Shown piece by piece: positions 37,584-46,891 of a stretch of DNA of 64,000 nucleotides (positions within the stretch are counted from its first letter, which is position 1; the number at the start of each line of letters is the position of its first letter). The translations under genes and the position numbers were made by a program. The stretch is from the NCBI GenBank assembly GCA_963696075.1, contig CAVOJD010000012.1, forward strand, positions 1 to 64,000, given 5' to 3'. The DNA comes from CAJQQK01 sp963696075 (GTDB lineage Bacteria; Pseudomonadota; Alphaproteobacteria; Rhizobiales; Hyphomicrobiaceae). Below the pieces are notes generated by a model, which did not search any database, was not told where the DNA came from, and was given only the letters and a program-made list of their open reading frames with translations.

Positions 37584-39245
37584 GTGAAGAACCGCATCAC
37601 CGGCCGCTCGGCCTTCCTGGCGATCCTCAAGGACGAAGGCATCACACACCTGTTCGGCAACCCCGGCACGACCGAGTTGCCCGTCATGGATGCCCTGAAG
37701 GACCATCCGGACATGAACTACGTCCTGGCCCTCCAGGAAGCCCTCGTCGTCGCCATGGCGGACGGCTTCGCGCGCGCCTCCGGACAGTTGGTCGCCTGCA
37801 ACGTCCACGTCGCCCCCGGCCTCGGCAACGCCATGGGTTCGCTCTATTCCGCCAAGTTCACCGGCACCCCGATGATCCTCACCGCCGGTCAGCAGGAACT
37901 CGGCCACGGCCTCACGGAACCGCTGCTCTACGATCCCCTCGTGCCGATCGCCGAACCGCTGGTGAAATGGGCCGTCGAGGTCCACCGCCTCGCAGACCTC
38001 CCCCTCATCCTGCGCCGCGCCGCCAAGGTCGCGACCACCCCGCCAACCGGCCCCGTCTTCATCTCGCTGCCCGGCGATATCCTCAACGACGAAGACGGCA
38101 TCGACCTCGGCGCCTCGACGCGCATCCAAACCCGCGTCCGCCCGGATGACGCCACCGTCAAGGCGCTCGCCGAGCGCATCATCAAGGCCAAAAAGCCCGT
38201 TCTCATCGCCGGTGACGAAGTCGTCCAGGCCGACGCCCTCGCCGTCGCGGCCCGCTTTGCCGAGACCGTCGGCGCCGCCGCCTACCAGCAAAGCGTCGGC
38301 TGGGGCGCCCACTTCCTCTCCGAGAGCCCGTGCTACGTCGGCTCGCTGTCACGCGACCAGAAACAGGTCCGCGACCTCCTCTCACCATACGACCTCATGA
38401 TCGCCGTCGGCGGCGATCCCCTGCGCATGTCCGTCTGGTCCGAAGTCGACGCCAAGCCCGACGACCTCCCCGTCGTCCACATCGGCCAGCGCGACTGGGA
38501 CATCGCCAAGAACTACGCCGTCGAAATGGGCGTCAAAGCCGACGTCGGCGCCACCCTCGACGACCTTGTTCCCGCAATCAAGGCCATCGGCGGCGAGGCG
38601 TATGCCAAGGAAGCCGGCGCCCGCGTCGACGCATTGAAATCGTGCAACTGGTCCGCCAAACGCGTCGCCCTCAAGGAAAAGATCCAGCCCAAGGCCGACA
38701 TCACCCCGATCGACGTCGACTGGCTCTCCCTCGCCATTGCCGAAACGCTTCCCGACAACGGCGTCATCGTCAACGAAAGCCTCACCTCCGGCCGCCACCT
38801 GACCGATCTGTGGCCCTACCGCGAACGCTACGACTATCACGCCCTCGCCGCCGGCGGCATCGGCTGGGGCCTGCCCGCCTCGATCGGCGTCGCCATCGCC
38901 CAGGCGCCGCGCCCGGTCTGCTGTTTCTCCGGCGACGGCAGCGCCATGTACTCCATCCAGTCGCTCTGGACGGCCGCCAACATGAAGCTGCCCATCACCT
39001 TCGTCATCGCCAACAACGGCGGCTACCGCATCATCAAGCAGCGTCTCCTGGCGTTCCACGGCAACGCCCAGTTCATCGGCATGGACTTCCAGGACCCGAG
39101 CATTGACTTCTGCGGTCTCGCAACCTCCATGGGCGTCCCCTCCGAGCGCATCGAAGATCCCGGCCAACTGCGCGAAGCGCTCACCAGGTCCTACCAGACG
39201 CCCGGCCCGAAACTGCTCGACGTCGTCGTCGATGGAACCGTCTGA
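37584..39245 (+). CDS. ThDP-dependent 2-keto acid decarboxylase (benzoylformate decarboxylase-like)
   Basis: The 553-residue enzyme has the three-domain ThDP layout: the N-terminal catalytic Glu52 in VLALQEALVV after GNPGTTELP, a middle domain (KKPVLIAGDEV), and the cofactor domain with GDGSAMYS (about 450) and NNGGYRIIKQ (about 476), the Mg-ThDP motif. The N-terminus and PP domain resemble benzoylformate decarboxylase and related acetolactate synthase-like decarboxylases. It decarboxylates an aromatic or branched 2-keto acid. A GTG start is used. It follows the TRAP permease by 165 bases and precedes the hydratase-like gene by nine bases. The exact substrate is unknown. Confidence 0.88.
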   Translation: MKNRITGRSAFLAILKDEGITHLFGNPGTTELPVMDALKDHPDMNYVLALQEALVVAMADGFARASGQLVACNVHVAPGLGNAMGSLYSAKFTGTPMILTAGQQELGHGLTEPLLYDPLVPIAEPLVKWAVEVHRLADLPLILRRAAKVATTPPTGPVFISLPGDILNDEDGIDLGASTRIQTRVRPDDATVKALAERIIKAKKPVLIAGDEVVQADALAVAARFAETVGAAAYQQSVGWGAHFLSESPCYVGSLSRDQKQVRDLLSPYDLMIAVGGDPLRMSVWSEVDAKPDDLPVVHIGQRDWDIAKNYAVEMGVKADVGATLDDLVPAIKAIGGEAYAKEAGARVDALKSCNWSAKRVALKEKIQPKADITPIDVDWLSLAIAETLPDNGVIVNESLTSGRHLTDLWPYRERYDYHALAAGGIGWGLPASIGVAIAQAPRPVCCFSGDGSAMYSIQSLWTAANMKLPITFVIANNGGYRIIKQRLLAFHGNAQFIGMDFQDPSIDFCGLATSMGVPSERIEDPGQLREALTRSYQTPGPKLLDVVVDGTV

Positions 39246-39254
39246 GGCAGACCC

Positions 39255-40064
39255 GTGTCGAAAACGAACTGGGAGAAAGCATCCGACCTGATCTGGCAGC
39301 ATTGGCAGGCCGGCACCGTCATGGCCGACCTGCCGCCGGACTTGAAGCCAGTGACCCGCGAAGACGGCTACGCCATCCAGTTCCATCTCGACGGCCGCTC
39401 GCGTCATCCCCTCGCCGGCTGGAAGATCGCGGCCACCAACGTCGCCGGCCAGGCCCACATCGGCGTCGACGGCCCCTTGGCCGGCCGCATCCTCCCCGAA
39501 CGGGTCTACGAACCCGGCGCCGAAATCTCCATCACCCACAACCGCATGCGCGTCGCCGAGCCTGAGTTCTGCTTCCGCCTCGCGGGCGATATCCCCCCGC
39601 GCGACACCCCCTACACCGTCGCCGAAGTCCTCGAGCTCATCGACACCCTCCACCTCGCCCTCGAATTCCCCAACTCCCGCTTCCACGACTTCGCCACCGT
39701 CGGCGGCCCCATGCTGATTGCCGACAACGCCTGCGCCAACGACATCGTCATCGGCCCCGCCGTCGAAGTCCCCTGGCGCCAGATCGATCTCGCCACCCAC
39801 AAGGTCATCGGCGACGTCAAAGGCCGCAACCACCACGAAGGCTCCGGCTCGGACGTCCTCGGCGACCCCCGCACGGCATTGACCTGGCTCGTCAACGAAG
39901 TGACCGGCCTGGGCCTCACCATGCGCGCCAAGGAGGTCGTCTCGACCGGCACCTCAACCGTCCCCTTGCCGATCACCGAGCGCGACGAGATCACTGCGGA
40001 CTTCGGTGTCCTCGGCACGATTTCTGCCCGCATCGCCGCCGAGCCAACCGACGAGCAGGCCTGA
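39255..40064 (+). CDS. 2-keto-4-pentenoate hydratase-like protein (MhpD/FAH superfamily)
   Basis: The 269-residue product (GTG start, nine bases after the decarboxylase) belongs to the MhpD branch of the fumarylacetoacetase superfamily. Seen: GWKIAATNVAGQAHIG, the acidic metal motif AEPEFCFRLAGDI, LALEFPNSRF and GDPRTALTWLVNEV. Members add water to 2-hydroxypenta-2,4-dienoate or decarboxylate oxalocrotonate in meta-cleavage routes. No ring-cleavage dioxygenase is nearby, so here it probably acts on another unsaturated keto acid made in this operon. Confidence 0.85.
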   Translation: MSKTNWEKASDLIWQHWQAGTVMADLPPDLKPVTREDGYAIQFHLDGRSRHPLAGWKIAATNVAGQAHIGVDGPLAGRILPERVYEPGAEISITHNRMRVAEPEFCFRLAGDIPPRDTPYTVAEVLELIDTLHLALEFPNSRFHDFATVGGPMLIADNACANDIVIGPAVEVPWRQIDLATHKVIGDVKGRNHHEGSGSDVLGDPRTALTWLVNEVTGLGLTMRAKEVVSTGTSTVPLPITERDEITADFGVLGTISARIAAEPTDEQA

Positions 40065-40207
40065 TCACGAGCACAGAACATCAGCCTTGCGTTCCCGGAC
40101 GGCGCACCGCGCCGAGCCGGGATCTTTAGAGGTTGCAGATCAATCAGACGCTTCACGCGCAGTTGCACCTCGAACACGCGGCAAGACCCGAACCGGAGAT
40201 GATAGAA

Positions 40208-41443
40208 ATGGCCGAGAAAAGCGCGAGCCCCTTCGCCCACGTTCCCTTCACGCCCGACGCAACCGGCCCCGCCGAAGGCATCCGCGTCGTCGACCTCTCG
40301 CGCCTCGTTGCCGGCAACATGCTCTCCCTTCAGCTCGCCGACTTCGGCGCCGACGTCATCAAGGTCGAGCCCCCCGAAGGTGACGCGCTGCGCCACTGGA
40401 AAGACAACGGCCACTCGATCCACTGGAAGGTCTATGGCCGCAACAAGCGCTCGATCGCCATCAACCTGCGCACCGAGGCCGGCAAGGACGCGCTCCGCAA
40501 AATCCTCAAGACCGCCGATGTCATGATCGAGAACTACCGCGCCGGCACGCTCGAAAAGATGGGCCTCGCCCCCGCAGCCCTCCTTGAACTGAACCCCAAC
40601 CTCATCATCGTCCGCGTCTCGGGCTTCGGCCAGACCGGCCCTTACGCCTCCCACCCAGGCTTCGGCACCCTCGTCGAGGCCATGAGCGGCTTCGCCGCCC
40701 GCACCGGCTTCCCCGACCGCGAACCCGTCCTCCCCCCGCTCGCCCTCGCCGACATGATCGCCGGCCTCCAGGGCGCCATGGCCACCATGATGGCACTCCG
40801 CGCCCGCGACCGCGGCCAGGCGGCCGGCCAGGTCATCGACCTCTCGCTCCTTGAGCCGATCTTCGGCGTCCTCGGCCCCGACGCCGCCGTCTTCACCCAC
40901 ACCGGCCGCCTCCCGCAACGCTTGGGCTCCGCCTCCAACACCTCAGCACCCCGCAACGTCTACAAATGCGCCGACGGCAAATACGTCGCCATGTCCGGCT
41001 CCATGCAGTCGATGGCGATGCGCATCTTCGACGTCATCGGCCGCTCCGACATGAAGGACGACCCGCGCTTTCACTTGAACGCCGAGCGCATCAAGCATCG
41101 CGACCTCGTCGACGAAGCCGTAGGCGGCTGGTTCGCCACCAAAACCCGCGACGAAGCGCTTGCCATCATGCGCGACAACGCCGTCACCGTCGGCCCCGTC
41201 TACAACACCGACGAAATCGTCCAGGACCCGCACTTCATCGAGCGCGAAATCATCGTCGAGACCGACGACGCTGATCTGGGCACCATCCCGATGCACAACA
41301 TCACGCCCCGCCTATCCGAAACCCCCGGCAGGTTCCGCCGACCCGCGCCCACCCTTGGCCAACACACCGACGACATCCTGACCGCCGTCGGCTATTCCGA
41401 AGCCGAAATCGCCACGCTGCGCGCCGACGGCGTCGCCTCATAA
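40208..41443 (+). CDS. Family III (CaiB/BaiF) CoA-transferase
   Basis: I start at the ATG at 40208 (MAEKSASPF) because CCGGAG lies about nine bases upstream; ATGs at 40199 and earlier are possible. The 411-residue protein has IRVVDLSRLVAGNMLSLQLA, GADVIKVEPPEGD, the catalytic Asp182 in LALADMIAGLQGAM, and RLGSASNTSAPRNVY. It transfers CoA to a carboxylic acid from another CoA ester. With the CitE-like lyase encoded downstream it may activate a methyl-branched dicarboxylic acid for cleavage. Unlike the copy at 15301-16549 the frame is intact. Confidence 0.92.
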   Translation: MAEKSASPFAHVPFTPDATGPAEGIRVVDLSRLVAGNMLSLQLADFGADVIKVEPPEGDALRHWKDNGHSIHWKVYGRNKRSIAINLRTEAGKDALRKILKTADVMIENYRAGTLEKMGLAPAALLELNPNLIIVRVSGFGQTGPYASHPGFGTLVEAMSGFAARTGFPDREPVLPPLALADMIAGLQGAMATMMALRARDRGQAAGQVIDLSLLEPIFGVLGPDAAVFTHTGRLPQRLGSASNTSAPRNVYKCADGKYVAMSGSMQSMAMRIFDVIGRSDMKDDPRFHLNAERIKHRDLVDEAVGGWFATKTRDEALAIMRDNAVTVGPVYNTDEIVQDPHFIEREIIVETDDADLGTIPMHNITPRLSETPGRFRRPAPTLGQHTDDILTAVGYSEAEIATLRADGVAS

Positions 41444-41659
41444 GCGACGAGGCACCACTGAATCCGCAGTCAACGAATGTGCAGCCAACGAACCTGACGA
41501 AGCCACGGGAATCCCTGTAGTCTGCGTCCCCGGAAAATGCGCAGCATTTATCCGGGGCCTTTACACATACGCCGCATCTCCACACGCCCCGCGCGTAACC
41601 CAACACCACCGCCGTCGCCCAAACGCATCCGCCAAACCGAACCGCCCAGGAGCCCGCCC

Positions 41660-42514
41660 ATGTACCGCTCGATGCTCTACATCCCCACGACCAACGAGCG
41701 CTTCCTCGCCAAGGCGAGCGACCGCGGCGCCGACGCTATCATCCTCGACCTTGAAGACAGCATCCCCGCAACCGAAAAAGAGAACGCCCGCCGCGCCCTC
41801 CCATCAGCCGTCACGACCTGCCGCAGCGGCGCCTCCGACATCCTCGTCCGCGTCAACCGCCCGATCCGCTGGTGCATCCCCGACGTCGAGGCCGCCGTCA
41901 AAGCCGGCGTCGACGCGATCATCCTGCCCAAGGCCGAAAACGCAGCCCACGTCCAACTGATCGCCGAGGCGATCGAGAGCGCCGAGAGCGAGTTCAAGCC
42001 CGCCAGCATGGTCAAGCTCCTGGTGATCATCGAAGACCCCGCAGCCGTCATGGACGCCCGCGCCATCATCTCGGCCCACCCCCGCGTGGTCGCCGCCATG
42101 GCCGGCGGCGAAGACCTCGCCACCGCGCTCGAAGCCGAACCCACCGCCGAGACGCTGCGCCTGCCGAAACAGTTGGTCCATATGGCCGCCAAGGCCACCG
42201 GCCGCTTCTCCCTCGGCCTCTTCGGCACCGTCGCCGACTATTCCGACCAGGACGGCATCAAGGCGCTTGTCGCCGAAGCCCGCCGCCACGGCTTCGACGG
42301 CGCAAGCTGCATCCACCCCTCCGTCGTCCCCCTCCTGAACGACGGCTTCTCCCCTTCCGACGCCGACATCACCGAGGCCCGCCGCGTCGTCAAAGCCTTG
42401 GAAGACGCCGAAGCCCAAGGCCTCGGCGCCGTCTCCCTCGACGGCCGCATGATCGACAAACCCGTCGCCGACCGCGCAAGACTGCTACTGGCCCGGGCGG
42501 GACGCTGGGTTTGA
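41660..42514 (+). CDS. HpcH/HpaI-type aldolase, CitE-like CoA lyase
   Basis: The ATG at 41660 with AGGAG at 41648-41652 gives 284 residues. The CitE family shows here as MLYIPTTNERFLAKA, DAIILDLEDSIPATEK with the metal Glu-Asp, RVNRP, LPKAENAAHV, LLVIIEDPAAVMDA with the second metal Glu, GGEDLATAL, and DGASCIHPSVVP. Relatives include citrate lyase beta, malyl-CoA, citramalyl-CoA and beta-methylmalyl-CoA lyases, which release acetyl-CoA plus a keto acid. There are no citrate lyase alpha or gamma genes, so a free CoA-ester lyase is favoured, working after the CoA-transferase. Confidence 0.9.
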   Translation: MYRSMLYIPTTNERFLAKASDRGADAIILDLEDSIPATEKENARRALPSAVTTCRSGASDILVRVNRPIRWCIPDVEAAVKAGVDAIILPKAENAAHVQLIAEAIESAESEFKPASMVKLLVIIEDPAAVMDARAIISAHPRVVAAMAGGEDLATALEAEPTAETLRLPKQLVHMAAKATGRFSLGLFGTVADYSDQDGIKALVAEARRHGFDGASCIHPSVVPLLNDGFSPSDADITEARRVVKALEDAEAQGLGAVSLDGRMIDKPVADRARLLLARAGRWV

Positions 42515-42924
42515 GGGGGAGATTAGATGGTCAGATTGTGAGTTGGGTTGGCCAGGCAATGATCATCTGCACGTCCTGACGTTGGCCTGTGCGCGTACGA
42601 CGTGAAGGTGATTCTGGTCGGTCGAGAGAGTGGTCCGGTGTTGACCTCGGCCAACCGCAAAAATGAAAGACGAGGGCAATCCTTCGAGCGTCTTCGTGGT
42701 CCCGGCCTGTCCGCTTCTTGAGGCCGACCTGACAAAATCTCGTCGCACCTGACGAACGACTCTGACCCAAGGCAGAAGTCATCCGTCTCAAGAATCTTCT
42801 CGTACTAACGCTTGATTTACTGCGATTTCTGGCCGAACCGCCCTTTGGGACGCGCCTTACTGGATCGTCAATAATCCATGCCATAATGCCCGCAATGCCG
42901 ATGCGCTTGGGTTAGGCCTCAATC
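42515..42924. other. Intergenic stretch without a supported gene
   Basis: About 410 bases between the lyase and the propeller gene. A minus-strand frame (42531-42884) is open but has no recognisable domain and Arg-rich composition as in a chance frame. The base composition drops in GC here and stays lower through the next gene, so this may be the left part of an acquired segment. Confidence 0.4.
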
Positions 42925-45684
42925 ATGCTCCGGGTTACGCAAAATACCGTTTATTGGCAGTCACTTGGCGGCATATCATTTCTGGTGGCCATCGTCCTAA
43001 TGGGCGGCCAGGTCGGCGCAACCGACACTCGTTTCTGCGTCGTTCCCGTTCAGGATGGTCACCCCACAGAAAGAGATATTGGCAAGACCTCGCGGCTGCT
43101 TTCCACCGTTTTCCAAATCCCCGGGCTACCGGCACCCGTACTTACGCCAGCAAATCGCAAGGGCCAGTGGACGATCAACTCTAATCGCAAGCTCGTTCCC
43201 TACGACACACCATTTCCGCACAGCTTTCTCGACAGACGATCGTGGGTGCTCGAACCATGGAGTAGGCGGGTTGTCGGTGTTTCGTTTCGCGATCGCCAAG
43301 TCTCAGTGGTTCGCCCTGCTTCTGAGAAATTCGAACTCGTGAAAGCGCCCCCTACGATCAAGTTCATATCTGTAGCGACGCTGCCTCGCCGACGGATCAC
43401 AATCGCTACCTCTAAAGCTGGCCCCTTTATCGTCGGCTCGGAAAGCCTTCAACCATGGACATTGCCCCTCCGCCTCGGTCTCGATGGCGTTCACAGCGTA
43501 TGGGATATGCCCTCACTTGCAGCCACACTCATCCGAGACAATTCGAACCGACTCCACGTTCTTGACGATGATGATCGCCTTGTGCAGATCGGCGACATTG
43601 ACAAGAAGGACTATGGCAACATCTTCGATGATCCGAAACTGGGCGCGGCAATCTTCATGGGCGGCCGGACAGTACTCGCCATAAAGAGGACCGAAGGCGT
43701 TCGCGCTTTCACCTCCACTGTTCTGACAAGAAAATCGGGCGGTGCTTCAGTAAGCCTCGATTTCTTTAAATCGAAATTCTTCGGCCAGCTCATAACTTAC
43801 GATAGCGGTGGATGGTTCGACAGTGACAAGCGGTTGCGGCGCTTCACTTCCAATGGTTTTCAAGACATCCCCGGAGGGACAATTCAATTTGCCTATCCAC
43901 GGATTGGCATACGCGGTGCGCTGATGGATTTGCCGACATTGGGTGCCATACTGATAAAGTCTGCGAGCGGCCTCCGGTTGTACGATGGTGAAAAGATTGT
44001 GGCCGTCCCCGATAGTTCTCCAGAACGGTTGGGAGCGTTCGTATCTGTACATGACCTCAAGTCGATCGGACGTGTACTGGTCCGATCGCAACGCCACCTG
44101 TTCGAGTTAACGCCGCAGGGCAAATTGATCTCATTGGACTTGCCATTTCGGATGTCAACCTCCTTGTACTCAGGGATCTTTGATTGGGTGGCATCCAAGG
44201 TTGCTCTTTTCGATTCGATGTCCGGCCTTTACGCTGTCAATTCTGATCTTAAGGCGGTTGCGATCGCTGGCGGCGAGGCCGTCGGGAGCAGCTATCCCGG
44301 GGCACCTGGCGCCGTTACCATGCCGGGCACCGGGGAACTTCTCTTGCCCGGCAAGCGCGGATTGTTTCTTGCAATCGACCGGCTCAAAAATCGAGATGGT
44401 GCCTGCGACACAGAACGAGCACGGCGTGAACCGTTTCCTCGTTCGAGTTTGTGCCTTCGCCCCATTACCGCTTCATCTCTGTCCGCGATTGGCGAAGGCG
44501 TTTCTACCGGAGCGGAATTTCCGGATGGCCACGGTGTTCTCCTAGCCAGCAGGAACGGCCTTTTCCGTCTAAATAGCGATGATACGTTGCACAACGTGTC
44601 ACCTCGAGGGGAAAAGCCCGTGCCTAGGAGCTTCTATCCGCTTCCGTGGCGAGATGAGGTCTTGGCTTTCGGGTGTGACAGCAAGCTCATAAGCGCCAAC
44701 CTCGACACGATCGGTCTGCCTGGGCTTGTTTCTCGAAAATGTCCTTACCTCATCGCAATGCTACCCTCGTTTAAGTCGGTGGCGATTGCCAGAGGCCGGC
44801 CCAACGGCCCGCTTGGAATAATGGAACTGAGCGAGAGCAAGCCGGTCCTCAGACATGTGCGCCCGGCGCTAACGGGTATCGAAACCGTCGTGGACGCACC
44901 ATGGTTCAATAGCGCATTCGTGCATGCCGTATCGAAGATCAGGCTTCTGTCGAAACATGGAGAGTTAAGCGCGATCCAGTTTGACATCGACGAGAACATC
45001 TCGCCGAATCGCAAAGCATCTCAAATTCCGTTGAGAACTTCCAAGTCGTTCAATGTCGTCCCGAGGTTCGAAACCATCTACATGTGGGCTCCGTACCACG
45101 GTGGTTGGCTTCGGTTGACAAAAGACTTCCGCCTTTCTCGCCTGATCGGCATGCCGAAGAATTCGAGAATCTATACGATGGTGGATCCCGGTTTCGGAGA
45201 AGTTGTTCTCGGCACATCGAAAGGCATATTCGCCTTGGACTCAAAAGGGAACGCACGCCGCATCGGAGAGGCCCGGCGAACGATTAGAGCGTTGGCATTG
45301 ACCCCTGATCAATCCGGGATACTGGCAGGTGGCGACGACGGCCTCTATCACATCCAGCTCCCAAACCTCGATATTGAGCCTGTTACAAATGGTTCCCAAG
45401 CCAGCATTGGAGCTGTCAGATCGTTGGTACCGGTCAAGTATGCCCAGTTTACACTGGTTGAAACATCTCAAGGAACGTTTGAAATTGAAGCCGGTGTAAT
45501 GAAAGAAGTCTTCGCCTTGTCGGCGAGCTCCGGAACCAGGACACCGCATGTCTTCGAGCGACCGAAGCGGGTTCTGGTCGAGCAGAGCAGTTTTACTGTT
45601 CCAGGTCAGCACTCCGCCCAAATCTCTGAACTTCTTCGCAGAGATGCTGACCACAAATGCCAAATGCCGCTTGGACTGAAATAA
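42925..45684 (+). CDS. Large secreted beta-propeller-like protein of unknown function
   Basis: The 919-residue product has a likely signal peptide or anchor (hydrophobic YWQSLGGISFLVAIVLMGGQ, then VGATDT). The rest is dominated by short beta strands with repeated DG/SGL-type turns (VLHDLKSIGRVLVRSQRHLF-like, SGLRLYDGEKIVAV, SGLYAVNSDLKAVA, GLFRLNSDDTLHNV, KGIFALDSKGNARRI, DGLYHIQLPN), each about 50-60 residues apart. That pattern suggests one or two periplasmic beta-propellers. Codon use is less GC-biased (many AAT, TTT, ATA codons) than in the operons on both sides. It has no operon partner. I recognise no family; a sensor or adhesion role would be a guess. Confidence 0.72.
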   Translation: MLRVTQNTVYWQSLGGISFLVAIVLMGGQVGATDTRFCVVPVQDGHPTERDIGKTSRLLSTVFQIPGLPAPVLTPANRKGQWTINSNRKLVPYDTPFPHSFLDRRSWVLEPWSRRVVGVSFRDRQVSVVRPASEKFELVKAPPTIKFISVATLPRRRITIATSKAGPFIVGSESLQPWTLPLRLGLDGVHSVWDMPSLAATLIRDNSNRLHVLDDDDRLVQIGDIDKKDYGNIFDDPKLGAAIFMGGRTVLAIKRTEGVRAFTSTVLTRKSGGASVSLDFFKSKFFGQLITYDSGGWFDSDKRLRRFTSNGFQDIPGGTIQFAYPRIGIRGALMDLPTLGAILIKSASGLRLYDGEKIVAVPDSSPERLGAFVSVHDLKSIGRVLVRSQRHLFELTPQGKLISLDLPFRMSTSLYSGIFDWVASKVALFDSMSGLYAVNSDLKAVAIAGGEAVGSSYPGAPGAVTMPGTGELLLPGKRGLFLAIDRLKNRDGACDTERARREPFPRSSLCLRPITASSLSAIGEGVSTGAEFPDGHGVLLASRNGLFRLNSDDTLHNVSPRGEKPVPRSFYPLPWRDEVLAFGCDSKLISANLDTIGLPGLVSRKCPYLIAMLPSFKSVAIARGRPNGPLGIMELSESKPVLRHVRPALTGIETVVDAPWFNSAFVHAVSKIRLLSKHGELSAIQFDIDENISPNRKASQIPLRTSKSFNVVPRFETIYMWAPYHGGWLRLTKDFRLSRLIGMPKNSRIYTMVDPGFGEVVLGTSKGIFALDSKGNARRIGEARRTIRALALTPDQSGILAGGDDGLYHIQLPNLDIEPVTNGSQASIGAVRSLVPVKYAQFTLVETSQGTFEIEAGVMKEVFALSASSGTRTPHVFERPKRVLVEQSSFTVPGQHSAQISELLRRDADHKCQMPLGLK

Positions 45685-45848
45685 GTCCCTTGCTGCGACT
45701 TCCGCAATTGGCCCATACCAACGACGGCGGACTTTCCGCTTTTGAAGGTCTTGCTGATGTGCCGACACTAAACGCTCGGCCGCCTACGCCATGGCATGAA
45801 GGCACGGCACCGACCTGATCGATACCCCCAATCCCAAAAAACGGGGTC

Positions 45849-45889
45849 GTCAGGGGTGTCCCCTGACCGGGTGCAGGGCAGCGCCCTGC
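45849..45889. terminator. Two adjacent hairpins downstream of the propeller gene
   Basis: GTCAGGGG-tgt-CCCCTGAC at 45849-45867 and GCAGGGC-agc-GCCCTGC at 45873-45889 are perfect stems 5 bases apart. They lie between convergent genes ending at 45684 and 45924, so they may end transcription from either side or be copies of an intergenic repeat. Confidence 0.5.
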
Positions 45890-45923
45890 GTCGCGCAGCG
45901 AACAGCAACCCAGTCCCTCACCC

Positions 45924-46808
45924 TCACCCGCCTTCAATCCCCCGCACACAGTCCGCCAAGCTCACCCGCCACGCCGGCAGCCGAACCCCGAACGTCTCAG
46001 CCAACCGCGCGCACGAAAGCGTCGCATTCGCCGGCCGCGGTGCGCGTAGCCGGCGCGCCTCGGACGACACGGCGCGCAACGGATGCGCCTCGCCAACCGT
46101 CCCCGCCGCCGCCAGCGCGGCGCGCGCAAATCCGTGCCAGTCCGTCTCGCCCTGATCCGCGATGTGGTACGTCCCCCAAACCGCATCTTGCCGCCCGCGC
46201 CCTGCAACCTGCGCCGCAATCTCCAACACCGCATCCGCCAACGCCGGCGCATAAGTCGGCGACCCGCGCTGGTCATCCGCCACCTCCAGCCACTCCCCCC
46301 GCGCCGCCCGCGCGAGAATGTTGGTCACGAAGTTCCCCCCCTCCGGCCCATAGATCCAACCCGTCCGCAGGATCACATGCCGCGGATTGGCCGCCGCCAC
46401 CGCCGCCTCGCCATCCCGCTTCGAGCGGCCGTAGGCGTTGATCGGCGCCATCGCGTCCGTCTCGACGTAGGGCCCGTCCTTGGCGCCATCGAACACATAG
46501 ACCGTCGAGAGGTGTATCACCGGCACCCCGATCCGCGCCGCCTGCCGCGCCAGCGCCGCAGCGCCGTCGGTGTTGCGCCGCCGTGCGATCTCGGGCTCGC
46601 TCTCGGCCCCTTCGACATCCGTATAGGCAGCCGTATTGATGATGACGTCGGGCCTGAGCCCAAACAGCCCCCGCCCGACGCTCGGCCGGTCACACAGATC
46701 CAGCGCCGGCCGCCCGACCGCATAGGCCGTCACGTCCGCCCGTCGCACCGCCGCCCCCGACAGCGCCAACGCCACCTGCCCATGCCATCCCGCCACGAGA
46801 ATGCGCAT
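45924..46808 (-). CDS. rfbD: dTDP-4-dehydrorhamnose reductase
   Basis: I start at the ATG at 46808 (MRILVAGWHGQV), where the Rossmann strand begins; the frame is open further upstream. The 294-residue SDR enzyme makes dTDP-L-rhamnose, the last step of the Rml route. Seen: the GxxGQV loop, DVIINTAAYTDVEGAE, catalytic Tyr-Lys in YGRSKRDGE, RTGWIYGPEGGNF and DQRGSPTYA. The usual ST-DYVFDG motif reads STVYVFDG, an Asp to Val change next to the conserved Thr. rfbC lies at 53887-54453; rfbA and rfbB are outside. It fits the exopolysaccharide genes around 48-51 kb. Confidence 0.88.
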   Translation of the reverse strand: MRILVAGWHGQVALALSGAAVRRADVTAYAVGRPALDLCDRPSVGRGLFGLRPDVIINTAAYTDVEGAESEPEIARRRNTDGAAALARQAARIGVPVIHLSTVYVFDGAKDGPYVETDAMAPINAYGRSKRDGEAAVAAANPRHVILRTGWIYGPEGGNFVTNILARAARGEWLEVADDQRGSPTYAPALADAVLEIAAQVAGRGRQDAVWGTYHIADQGETDWHGFARAALAAAGTVGEAHPLRAVSSEARRLRAPRPANATLSCARLAETFGVRLPAWRVSLADCVRGIEGG

Positions 46809-46891
46809 CTGGATCACCCCATTTCCGCCGTGCCGCTCGCCCTCGCGCTCTGTTATAGTCGAAGTCGCCCAGGAATTCACCGGAGGACCAG

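Noticed and set aside
38382..39836. 484-residue minus-strand frame over the decarboxylase gene
   Set aside because: It is a mirror of a strongly biased plus-strand gene, with a Gly/Val/Asp-rich composition typical of antisense shadow.
42531..42884. Minus-strand frame before the propeller gene as a transposase remnant
   Set aside because: No transposase motif or inverted repeats can be seen.
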